Below are positions 1-5,250 of a stretch of DNA of 5,250 nt, piece by piece. The notes under the pieces were generated by a model. That model searched no databases. It had not been told where the DNA came from and saw only the letters and a program-made list of their open reading frames with translations. Origin of the DNA: Myxococcales bacterium (GTDB lineage: Bacteria > Myxococcota > Polyangia > Fen-1088); NCBI GenBank assembly GCA_003153875.1, contig PMBY01000305.1, forward strand, positions 21,454 to 26,703, in the 5' to 3' direction. How positions within the stretch are numbered: the stretch's first letter is position 1; each line of letters begins with the position of its first letter. Position numbers and translations under genes: made by a program.

Positions 1-2
1 CA

Positions 3-1439
3 TCACAGGGGCAGTCGGCCGAGGGCGTTGGCCACGGAAAGGGTGAAGATGCCGATGTACGTGTCGAGGCGCACACCCAGATCGGCCGTGAGATCGGCCG
101 GGAGGCGCTCGCCCAGGCTGGCGCCGTGCCGGCTCAGATCGTCGGGATTGGTCAGGGCAAAGATGCCCAAGGCGGCGAAAGCGTCGCCTCGGTAGAAGAG
201 GCCGTGGCGTCGCCACAGGGGCACGGCGTACTCCACAAGCAGGCGGCCAGCCAGCTTGTCATAGCGATGGTCGGCCACGCTGGTGCCGAGGAGGTCGCGC
301 GAAGGCTGGGTCGAGAAGTTGATACCGAACGCGCGCGGGGGCAGCAGCAGGTTGAGGTCGCCGACGAAGAAGCGATCGAAATAGGGGGCGTCTCCCACCA
401 GGCCGCCCAGCAGGCCATGCACCCCGACGACATGGCCGATGGACAGGGGGAAGTAGAGCGAGCCCTGCGCGGTGGCCTTGACGAAAGTGTACTGTGAGGC
501 GCAAGCGGGAGTCGCCGCTTCCAACGATACGACCAGGTGCCGGCCCGCGCGAGGCAACACCGGATCGGAGCGGGAATCGAGGTCAAGCGTGAGAGCGAGG
601 GAGCCCAGCCGGCTGGATCCCTCGCGCACCAGAAACGCGATTGGTCGAATTTGGCCCTGGCCCAGGTCGCGGTCGCGCAGGGTGGGCAGCTCGGCGTGAA
701 CCGCCTCGAAACGCCCTTCGGCCAACAGATAGGCCGTGCGCGAGACAGCCGCGCCCACGCCCAGCACGCCGCCGGCGCGCCTGAGGTTGACGGCCACGAA
801 GTCAGCGGGAGCGGGCTCGGACGAGGGGCCGTGCGTGCGGAAAAACTCGCTTCCCTGGGAGAAGAGTGCGCTTCCTGAGAGCAGCAGGCCATGCACGCGT
901 GGCGGACCGGCCATGCGCAAGGCAAAGGCCAGGGCTGGCTTGGCGCCGTCGACCTTGGGACGCGTCGAGCTGACGAAGCCGGCGCCCAGGGTCAGCCCGC
1001 GGCCGAGCAAATTGCGCTCGCTCACGTCCAGCCCGCCCCACAAGGTGGTGGCGTCGCTGGTGCCCAGGTGGATGGCATTGAGGATGATGGTGCCGCGTTC
1101 CTCGACCTCGATGACCAGCACCGCTCCCCCGCGGCGCTCGCCCTTGATCATGGACAGGCGTGCGTCGAGAAAATAGCCCAACGCCAGCAGGCGCAGCCGC
1201 GCCCGCTCCACACGTGCATCGTCGGCGGTGACCGTGTCGCCGGGCGAAAGAGCCGCTTCGCGCAGGATGAGGTCCGTGCGGGTCTTGCGGTTGCCGCGCA
1301 CCTCGATGCGCTCGATGGTGTAGCTGGGGACGAACCCGTCGGGCTGGGCGGCGTCTGCCACGACCGGCGCTGTCGATGGCTGTGCCTGCGCCATCGAAGG
1401 CACGAGGACAAGCAACGCCAGAAGCCAGGGGAAGCGCAT
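3..1439 (-). CDS. Omp85/BamA-TamA family outer-membrane protein with one POTRA domain
   Basis: The product is 478 residues and complete; its TGA stop is at 3-5. Residues 1-19 form a signal peptide (MRFPWLLALLVLVPSMAQA, cleavage probably after AQA), so it should be exported and inserted in the outer membrane. About residues 40-118 form one POTRA domain (YTIERIEVRGNRKT, then LRLLALGYF and a VLVIEVEERGTI strand). The rest is a 16-strand-type barrel with the family patterns GGLDVSERNLLGRG, DSRSDPVLPRAG and VEYAVPLW. Omp85 proteins insert or secrete beta-barrel proteins; BamA has five POTRAs and TamA three, so this is a reduced member and its client is unknown. The usual RGF/Y motif of loop 6 appears here as PPRAFG. 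I chose the ATG at 1439 because it begins the signal peptide; an in-frame GTG at 1478 would add 13 polar residues. It lies 63 bases after the SirB1-like gene and is probably co-transcribed with it. Family assignment is firm, exact role open. Confidence 0.88.
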   Translation of the reverse strand: MRFPWLLALLVLVPSMAQAQPSTAPVVADAAQPDGFVPSYTIERIEVRGNRKTRTDLILREAALSPGDTVTADDARVERARLRLLALGYFLDARLSMIKGERRGGAVLVIEVEERGTIILNAIHLGTSDATTLWGGLDVSERNLLGRGLTLGAGFVSSTRPKVDGAKPALAFALRMAGPPRVHGLLLSGSALFSQGSEFFRTHGPSSEPAPADFVAVNLRRAGGVLGVGAAVSRTAYLLAEGRFEAVHAELPTLRDRDLGQGQIRPIAFLVREGSSRLGSLALTLDLDSRSDPVLPRAGRHLVVSLEAATPACASQYTFVKATAQGSLYFPLSIGHVVGVHGLLGGLVGDAPYFDRFFVGDLNLLLPPRAFGINFSTQPSRDLLGTSVADHRYDKLAGRLLVEYAVPLWRRHGLFYRGDAFAALGIFALTNPDDLSRHGASLGERLPADLTADLGVRLDTYIGIFTLSVANALGRLPL

Positions 1440-1502
1440 GGACGAGCGACCGATTCTTCCCCAACGGTCGACCGTCACAAAGCCGGAGTCAACTAGTAGT
1501 GG

Positions 1503-2252
1503 CTAGTTCACGCTCACCCGGGGCGCGATGGCTACATCCGCAACCAGGGAGTTGAGGCGACTTCTCACCTCATCGGATGGACTGAGCACGGACATCCGTT
1601 CGAGCACGAAGCGCAGCCGGCGCTGATCGCCGCGGACCTCGTAGATTGCGCGTAGGTTGTTGAGCACGCGCACCAGGATCTGGCGTCGCGTGGCCGGCAC
1701 CAGGTAGTGCTCGTCGATGTCAGTGGGATCCCCTGTGGCGGATTCGTAGAGGGCGCGCAACTCCGGCCGCCGCACCATGCGCCCGTCAAAGGGATCCACC
1801 ACTGCCAGGGTGCGGTCGCGCCGGCGCGCGCCCACGAGAAAATGACCGGGGAACGAGATGCCGAAAGTTTCTACGCCCGCGCGCTGGCACACGGCCATGA
1901 GCACGATGGCCAGCGAGATGGGATTGCCCGTGCGCCGATCGATGACCTCGTTGAGGAAGCTGTTGCGCGGATCGTAGTAGTCAGCCACGTTGCCCTGAAA
2001 TCCCAACTCGCCGTAGAGCAACCGCAGGATGGGCAGTACACGGTCAGCCGGGGCGGGTCCGCAGCGACGCTCGACTTCCAGGCGGATACGCGCCAGCTCG
2101 CCCATCACGTCGAGCTTGCCGAGGAACCCCGGGATATCCAACCCTGGGTACTCTGGTTCACAGAGAAGAAGGGCTGTGCTCTCGAGATCCAGCTCATGAT
2201 CGGGCTGGCGCAGGAGATGCGCGAACATCAGCAAATCCGTCGGCCCACTCAT
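1503..2252 (-). CDS. SirB1-family transglutaminase-like protein with TPR-like tail
   Basis: The product is 249 residues with no signal peptide, so probably cytoplasmic. The N-terminal helical part (ALLLCEPEYPGLDIPGFLGKLD) matches the start of SirB1/YchA-like proteins. The core at about 97-157 has the Transglut_core2 signatures NSFLNEVIDRRTGNPISLA, FPGHFLVG and DPFDG. His in PGHF and Asp in DPFDG are placed like the His and Asp of a transglutaminase triad. No Cys sits at the start of the preceding helix (PISLA); the Cys near residue 122 is further along. Thioester chemistry is therefore doubtful; this is inferred by eye alignment. Residues about 190-225 (LVRVLNNLRAIYEVRGDQRRL) form the helical-hairpin, TPR-like tail common in the family. 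The function of SirB1 proteins is not well established. The start is the ATG at 2252; an in-frame TTG at 2264 is possible. No clear Shine-Dalgarno is present. The Omp85 gene follows on the same strand. Confidence 0.88.
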   Translation of the reverse strand: MSGPTDLLMFAHLLRQPDHELDLESTALLLCEPEYPGLDIPGFLGKLDVMGELARIRLEVERRCGPAPADRVLPILRLLYGELGFQGNVADYYDPRNSFLNEVIDRRTGNPISLAIVLMAVCQRAGVETFGISFPGHFLVGARRRDRTLAVVDPFDGRMVRRPELRALYESATGDPTDIDEHYLVPATRRQILVRVLNNLRAIYEVRGDQRRLRFVLERMSVLSPSDEVRSRLNSLVADVAIAPRVSVN

Positions 2253-2262
2253 TCGCAATTTC

Positions 2263-2282
2263 AAGATAGCAGACCACGTCTG
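2263..2282 (-). promoter_or_regulatory. Possible -10 element and 13-bp dyad before the SirB1-like gene
   Basis: On the minus strand a TATCTT hexamer (2268 to 2263) ends 10 bases before the ATG at 2252. Next to it is a perfect dyad, CAGAC-CAC-GTCTG, at 2270-2282, which could be an operator. No convincing -35 is visible. A start site at the usual distance from this hexamer would leave about four bases of leader. This is a weak pattern-based call. Confidence 0.25.
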
Positions 2283-2346
2283 GCGAGCATGCGCTTTCTC
2301 GCACCACCCGGTCGGCGTGTGTGGACAACGCCTACCCCAGTCGCGT

Positions 2347-2366
2347 GGGGAGCCCGCCGGCTCCCC
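2347..2366. repeat. 8-bp perfect hairpin in the intergenic element
   Basis: GGGGAGCC at 2347-2354 and GGCTCCCC at 2359-2366 are perfect inverted complements around a CGCC loop. The hairpin sits at the SirB1-proximal edge of the GC-rich inverted-repeat region. It has no adjoining T-tract on either strand, so it is not a classic intrinsic terminator. It may be part of the same structured element as the larger palindrome next to it. Confidence 0.6.
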
Positions 2367-2375
2367 CTGCGGGGA

Positions 2376-2510
2376 CTTCGGGACCGACAGCCCACCCCGC
2401 CCGCCCCCCGCGCTTCGCGCGCCCTCGTCGCCGGCGGCGCACCGTCGTGGGAGGGCATGGCGAGGCCGAGCGAAGCGAGCGGGGTGGCGGTGGCGGGTGG
2501 GGGGCCGAAG
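2376..2510. repeat. Large imperfect inverted repeat, candidate dispersed intergenic element
   Basis: This intergenic stretch folds on itself. CCACCCCGC at 2392-2400 pairs perfectly with GCGGGGTGG at 2479-2487. The 17 bases at 2411-2427 pair with 2461-2477 with two mismatches. CTTCGGGACC at 2376-2385 pairs with 2501-2510 with two mismatches. The apical part at 2428-2460 is largely unpaired, and the left arm carries a 10-base insertion of mostly C. A smaller hairpin, CGCGC-TTC-GCGCG, lies at 2409-2421. Base composition is more extreme than in the neighbouring genes, and I see no reading frame that looks like a real protein. It could be a REP- or MITE-like repeat present elsewhere in the genome, or a structured mRNA 3' region. 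I see no transposase and no clear target-site duplication. Confidence 0.6.
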
Positions 2511-2518
2511 GGCGGAGC

Positions 2519-2535
2519 GAACCCTTTCAGGGTTC
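2519..2535 (-). terminator. Hairpin just after the methyltransferase gene, possible terminator
   Basis: GAACCCT at 2519-2525 and AGGGTTC at 2529-2535 form a perfect 7-bp stem with a 3-base loop. On the minus strand it begins 18 bases after the TAG stop of the methyltransferase/coiled-coil gene. No run of U follows, so a stand-alone intrinsic terminator is uncertain. Together with the larger downstream inverted repeat it may stop or stabilise the transcript. Confidence 0.35.
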
Positions 2536-2553
2536 CCATATCAGAGTGACTTA

Positions 2554-4701
2554 CTAGGGATTGCGGGCTCGGAGTTCCGCGATGCAGGCGTTGGCCGCAG
2601 CCAGCTCTGCTTCCAGGCTGGGAACGCGGGCCGCCGCAAGCATAGCCGCGTCATGCTGGGCTTCCAGGAGGACCAGGCGCTCGAAGACCTCTTCGGGGTC
2701 CGGGGCCTCGGCACGCAATTCCGCGAGCTTGGCCGAGGTCTCCTCGGCCATCCTGCTCTGCACTTCCAGTTCGGCGAGACGGGCCATCTTGGAATCCGCC
2801 ACTCGCAGCAGCGCTTCAAGCTCGCCGGCTCGCGCTGCCGCCGCCTCGGCCATTTTCAAACGCGCTAGGTGCTCGTTCGCCTGCGCGGCCGCTGTCTCGG
2901 CAAGGGCCTGCCTGGCCTCGAGCTCGACGATCCGGGCCGCGGCGGTGTTCGCCGCTTGAAGACTGCTCTCCAGCTCGGACACGCGTGCGCCACTCGCCTG
3001 CAACTCAAGCTCCAGCTTCTCTGCTCGCGCAGCGACCTGCCTGCGTGCGCGCTCGGTGTCGTCGCGCAGACGCAGCGAATCCGCCAGGCGGCGCTCCGTC
3101 TCGCCGAGCCGATCGCGCAGATCGACCACATGGATCTCGAGATCGGCGATGCGGCGCTTGAGCTTTTCGGCTTCGCCCTGCGCCTGAGCCGCGGCTTCGC
3201 TATGCTCAAGCCGCAGCATCACACCCTCGAGCTCCGCCAGACGCGAGCGGCGCTGGCGATCGGCCTCCTCCACCTCGGCAAGTGACTGGCGCAGCCGTGT
3301 CGACTCGTCGAGCCCATCGGCCAAACGCTTCTCCGCTGTGGCCAGATCTTCCTCCAGCTCGGCCACCAGGCTTGACTGCTCGTTGAGGGCGTCGCGCAGC
3401 CGTCCCGCCTCGTCGAGGTGTGCAGCTGCGGCTCGCTGGAACTCATCGAGCGCCTGCTCGCGGGATTTCAGCGTGGCCAGCAGCTCATCGGGGACCGGGC
3501 TTGCCAGCGTCGGGGCTTGACGGAGCTCACCGAGCTGGGCGCGCACGCGGCCGAGATCGTCTTCGGCGGCTTCGGCGCGCCAGGTGGCCGCCTGCCGCGC
3601 CGCCTCCAGGGCTGCGATGCGATCGTCGCGCTCCGACAGCGCCGATTCGCGTTCGGCCAGCTCCGCCTCGCGGCGTTTGAGTTCATCGGCGAGGCCGGCG
3701 GCGGGCAGCGGCTCGCTGGGCCGGAGCCCAGCAGTCAGACGTTGGGCGAGAGCGGTCATCTCGTCAGTAGTCTTGCGGGTCAGATTGACGACTGACTCGT
3801 CCGCCTCCAGCAGCGCTCGCCGCAACCGTTGCACCTCGCCGTCCAGTTCGGCGCGGGCCTCCGCGGTACGCCGCACGCGACCGCGCAACTCCTCGATCTC
3901 CTCGCTCTGCGCGCGCGACACGCGCACCAGACCCTCGGCTTGGCCCTGGGCTTCGGCCAGCTTGTGGCGTAACTCGGCCAGTGCCGCGTCGGGGCCCTCG
4001 ACTTTTGAGTAGAGCTCAGACGTCGTCGTCTGGACCGGCGAGTCCTCGCCCAGGCGCGCCGGGATCTGAACCAGCGCATAGCCCAGGCTCAGTGCCTCGT
4101 CGTGGCCGCACAGGGCGAGGTAGTGGCTGGGCGTCTCATTCTCGGCCTGGGCCAGGTCAGGCTCGACCCGCAGCTCGGCCGGGGCTTCGTCGAACTCCGC
4201 GATTCCCCAGGCGGCAAAACGCGTCTGACCGAACATGCGCACTTTGGGAAAGTGCGGGCTGAGCCGGTCGACGATGTCGTAGTACGAAACCCCGGGCGCG
4301 GCGATGTCGCTTCGATCACCGTTGGGCACCACGCAGACCAGGCGTCCGCCCGTTGCCACCAGCTTGAGCACCACCGGCAGGGGCAAAGGCCCGCGGTCTT
4401 GCAGGATGTCCGCGGCTTCCGGGATCAGCACCACATCGAAGGGACCGGCCTGCTCCAGCGCGGCGGCCGTCATGGTGACAAAACTGAGGGCGCTCTCCTT
4501 CTGGCGAGTGCGCGCCTCGGCCACTGCGCCCGAGTCGTCAGCCCCGACCACGTTGCGCGCGCCCAGTCGTGCGAGGTGAGCTGCACTCTCACCCGTGCCG
4601 CAACCGAGCTCCAACACCCGTCGGCCCATCAAAATGGGTCGCAGGTAACTGTAGACAGCCGAGTGGCGAATCCCCTGGTCGGGTGGGCTTTTTTCAGCCA
4701 T
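2554..4701 (-). CDS. Class I SAM-dependent methyltransferase fused to a long coiled coil
   Basis: The product is 715 residues. About residues 10-215 form a Rossmann methyltransferase: motif I VLELGCGTGES at 29-39, the acidic end of beta 2 in VVGADDS at 51-57, beta 4 FDVVLIPEAADIL at 88-100 and beta 5 GGRLVCVVPNGD at 118-129. The SAM-binding residues look intact; the acceptor substrate cannot be read from the sequence. From about 238 to the end it is almost wholly charged, Ala/Leu/Glu/Arg-rich coiled coil, with proline-containing breaks near 327-333 and 396-404. The last part holds eight tandem 17-residue units. There is no signal peptide at the chosen start, so it is probably cytoplasmic or membrane-associated. 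I chose the ATG at 4701 because the methyltransferase fold begins just after it. Alternatives are the ATG at 4719 and a GTG at 4791, which would add a signal-like stretch that does not suit a SAM enzyme. It is divergent from rpmE. The architecture recalls methyltransferase coiled-coil chain-length regulators such as WbdD, but that is only an analogy. Confidence 0.85.
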   Translation of the reverse strand: MAEKSPPDQGIRHSAVYSYLRPILMGRRVLELGCGTGESAAHLARLGARNVVGADDSGAVAEARTRQKESALSFVTMTAAALEQAGPFDVVLIPEAADILQDRGPLPLPVVLKLVATGGRLVCVVPNGDRSDIAAPGVSYYDIVDRLSPHFPKVRMFGQTRFAAWGIAEFDEAPAELRVEPDLAQAENETPSHYLALCGHDEALSLGYALVQIPARLGEDSPVQTTTSELYSKVEGPDAALAELRHKLAEAQGQAEGLVRVSRAQSEEIEELRGRVRRTAEARAELDGEVQRLRRALLEADESVVNLTRKTTDEMTALAQRLTAGLRPSEPLPAAGLADELKRREAELAERESALSERDDRIAALEAARQAATWRAEAAEDDLGRVRAQLGELRQAPTLASPVPDELLATLKSREQALDEFQRAAAAHLDEAGRLRDALNEQSSLVAELEEDLATAEKRLADGLDESTRLRQSLAEVEEADRQRRSRLAELEGVMLRLEHSEAAAQAQGEAEKLKRRIADLEIHVVDLRDRLGETERRLADSLRLRDDTERARRQVAARAEKLELELQASGARVSELESSLQAANTAAARIVELEARQALAETAAAQANEHLARLKMAEAAAARAGELEALLRVADSKMARLAELEVQSRMAEETSAKLAELRAEAPDPEEVFERLVLLEAQHDAAMLAAARVPSLEAELAAANACIAELRARNP
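2581..2988 (-). repeat. Eight tandem 17-residue (51-bp) coding repeats in the coiled coil
   Basis: Residues 572-707 of the methyltransferase/coiled-coil protein divide without gaps into eight 17-residue units: ARVSELESSLQAANTAA, ARIVELEARQALAETAA, AQANEHLARLKMAEAAA, ARAGELEALLRVADSKM, ARLAELEVQSRMAEETS, AKLAELRAEAPDPEEVF, ERLVLLEAQHDAAMLAA and ARVPSLEAELAAANACI. The consensus is A-R-(V/I/L)-x-E-L-E, then a polar/Ala stretch. A partial ninth unit, AELRARNP, ends the protein. Units 3, 6 and 7 are diverged, and units 6 and 8 contain proline. Confidence 0.75.
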
Positions 4702-4710
4702 GCGCGGCAG

Positions 4711-4716
4711 ACTATA
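4711..4716 (-). promoter_or_regulatory. Possible -10 element of the methyltransferase gene
   Basis: On the minus strand TATAGT (five of six matches to TATAAT) ends 9 bases before the ATG at 4701. The expected transcription start would fall only a few bases before that ATG, giving an essentially leaderless mRNA. This agrees with the absence of a Shine-Dalgarno there. No good -35 is seen 16-18 bases upstream. If translation begins at the ATG at 4719 instead, this call fails. Confidence 0.3.
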
Positions 4717-4810
4717 CATGGCTGAGGCGCGTCCACGCCAGTGACCGCCTGCAGCCAAGAATAACGCGAAGAGGGCAGGGCGACATCGCACACCCCTGGC
4801 GCATTGCTAC

Positions 4811-4839
4811 TTGCTCTTGTTGCTGCGGGAGATTATAAA
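4811..4839 (+). promoter_or_regulatory. Candidate sigma70-type promoter of rpmE
   Basis: TTGCTC at 4811-4816 (three of six to TTGACA) and TATAAA at 4834-4839 (five of six to TATAAT) are separated by exactly 17 bases. The -10 lies in one of the few AT-rich patches of the divergent intergenic region. The start site would be near 4846, leaving a leader of about 22 bases before the rpmE ATG. Confidence 0.55.
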
Positions 4840-4850
4840 CGCCCGCTTCC

Positions 4851-4858
4851 AAGGAAGG
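4851..4858 (+). promoter_or_regulatory. Ribosome binding site of rpmE
   Basis: AAGGAAGG lies 9 bases before the ATG at 4868 and fixes the start of L31 there rather than at upstream in-frame codons. CTTC at 4846-4849 could pair with GAAG at 4854-4857 in a small hairpin masking this site. With four pairs it is too weak to call a regulator. Confidence 0.75.
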
Positions 4859-4867
4859 TTGCTCGTC

Positions 4868-5113
4868 ATGCCGAAGAAGGGGATTCACCCGACCTACAAG
4901 CCCGCCACCATTACGTGTGCCTGCGGTCACACGCTTGAGACCTATTCCACCCGCGGGTCGTTCATGGTGGACATCTGCTCGAATTGCCACCCGTTCTACA
5001 CGGGCAAGCAGAAGTTCCTCGACACCGGCGGCCGCATCGAGCGCTTCAACAAGAAGTATGGGAAGAAGACGACGCCACCGGCGACCACGCCACCGGCGCC
5101 GGCCGCCACCTAG
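4868..5113 (+). CDS. rpmE: 50S ribosomal protein L31 (zinc-binding C+ type)
   Basis: The product is 81 residues and belongs to the large ribosomal subunit, where L31 bridges the subunits. The start [10 protein letters not shown], the motif CACGH (Cys17, Cys19), [17 protein letters not shown] (Cys37, Cys40) and [11 protein letters not shown] are the standard L31 signatures. All four zinc-ligand cysteines are present, so this is the zinc-containing form. The core ends near residue 67; the remaining 14 residues are a Thr/Pro/Ala tail ([14 protein letters not shown]) that makes it longer than the roughly 70-residue E. coli protein. A strong Shine-Dalgarno and a candidate promoter lie upstream. 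prfA starts 45 bases after the TAG stop in the same frame, and the pair is a known gene neighbourhood in several bacterial groups. The identification is essentially certain. Confidence 0.97.
   Translation: MPKKGIHPTYKPATITCACGHTLETYSTRGSFMVDICSNCHPFYTGKQKFLDTGGRIERFNKKYGKKTTPPATTPPAPAAT
5072..5101 (+). repeat. 15-bp tandem duplication in the rpmE tail
   Basis: Two adjacent 15-base units at 5072-5086 and 5087-5101 share 13 of 15 bases, including the identical 12-mer ACGCCACCGGCG. They encode the Thr-Pro-Pro-Ala repetition in the low-complexity tail of L31. A simple slippage duplication would explain them. Confidence 0.6.
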
Positions 5114-5158
5114 GGCCATTCCGCGCGGGTCGGGTTTCACCCTGGCCGTGCCTACATC

Positions 5159-5250
5159 ATGCTGGACGAACTGCTTGCAGGGAAGCTGTCGGCCGTCGAG
5201 AACCGTTTCGAGGAGCTGACTGCCAAGCTGTCCGATCCGGTGGTCCTCGC
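5159..5250 (+). CDS. prfA: Peptide chain release factor 1, N-terminal fragment
   Basis: Only 30 codons plus two bases lie in the window; the gene continues past the right edge. The N-terminus (MLDELLAGKLSAVENRFEEL, then TAKLSDPVVL) matches the opening helix of bacterial RF1, with the typical ENRFEEL and LSDP pattern. The GGQ and PxT motifs that would prove it lie outside the window. RF1 releases finished peptides at UAA and UAG. The position right after rpmE supports RF1 over the similar RF2. The ATG at 5159 is the only usual start codon in this frame after the rpmE stop, and no clear Shine-Dalgarno precedes it, so translation may depend on coupling to rpmE. Confidence 0.87.
   Translation, partial: MLDELLAGKLSAVENRFEELTAKLSDPVVL

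Noticed and set aside
126..1496. Several plus-strand open frames opposite the Omp85 gene
   Set aside because: They are antisense shadows of a gene with a clear signal peptide, POTRA and barrel, and show no protein-family features.
1491..1508. Two CTAG-containing half-sites (AACTAG, CTAGTT) overlapping the SirB1-like stop codon, resembling a TrpR-type operator
   Set aside because: The spacing does not fit the TrpR operator, the second half is the stop codon itself, and the 6-bp AT-rich stem is too weak to call a terminator or operator.
1707..2549. A 280-codon open frame on the plus strand
   Set aside because: It runs antisense to the SirB1-like gene, whose family motifs are clear, and continues into the GC-rich inverted-repeat region. 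Its translation shows no recognisable domain.
2261..2557. Short open frames of 78 and 92 codons on the two strands of the intergenic element
   Set aside because: Their products are Pro/Arg/Gly/Ala-rich low complexity dictated by the palindromic GC-rich DNA, with no ribosome binding site or family motif.
2317..2868. A 183-codon plus-strand open frame over the element and the end of the methyltransferase gene
   Set aside because: Half of it is antisense to the coiled-coil repeats; long frames opposite such high-GC coding sequence are expected without function.
4702..4791. N-terminal extension of the methyltransferase from a GTG, with a signal-peptide-like stretch ([11 protein letters not shown])
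   Set aside because: A SAM-dependent enzyme with a Rossmann fold is not expected to be exported, no Shine-Dalgarno precedes the GTG, and the stretch fills the divergent promoter region.
4846..4857. CTTCC-AA-GGAAG inverted repeat over the rpmE Shine-Dalgarno as a translational switch
   Set aside because: A two-base loop is impossible and the four-pair alternative is too unstable to support regulation from sequence alone.

Overview
This is a GC-rich window with strong G/C bias at third codon positions. It comes from a Gram-negative bacterium, because it encodes an Omp85/BamA-type outer-membrane protein with a signal peptide. The style of the Omp85 protein, the SirB1-like protein and the rpmE-prfA pair suggests Myxococcota or a related delta-proteobacterial-type lineage. 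That placement is recognition by eye and not a computed assignment.

Layout: three genes lie on the minus strand and two on the plus strand, diverging from an intergenic region at 4702-4867. Reading leftward from that region come a 715-residue protein joining a class I SAM-dependent methyltransferase to a very long coiled coil (4701 to 2554), a 301-base gap of GC-rich inverted repeats (2553 to 2253), a SirB1-type transglutaminase-like protein with a helical tail (2252 to 1503), and a single-POTRA Omp85-family outer-membrane protein (1439 to 3). Reading rightward come rpmE, encoding zinc-binding ribosomal protein L31 (4868-5113), and the first 30 codons of prfA, encoding release factor 1 (5159 to the window end).

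The plus-strand pair is a translation operon with a good promoter and ribosome binding site in front of rpmE. The SirB1-like and Omp85 genes are close enough to be co-transcribed. The methyltransferase gene is separated from them by the inverted-repeat region, which probably ends its transcript. The two minus-strand genes that would need their own promoters (methyltransferase and SirB1-like) both have a -10-like hexamer about 10 bases before the ATG and no clear Shine-Dalgarno, so leaderless mRNAs are possible.

The points most worth a second look are eight exact tandem 17-residue repeats at the end of the coiled coil, the methyltransferase plus coiled-coil architecture, the intergenic palindromic element, the altered RGF/Y-type loop of the Omp85 protein, and the fact that the UAG stop of rpmE is in frame with prfA, whose product reads UAG. 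I found no CRISPR array, tRNA, rRNA, transposase or phage gene.
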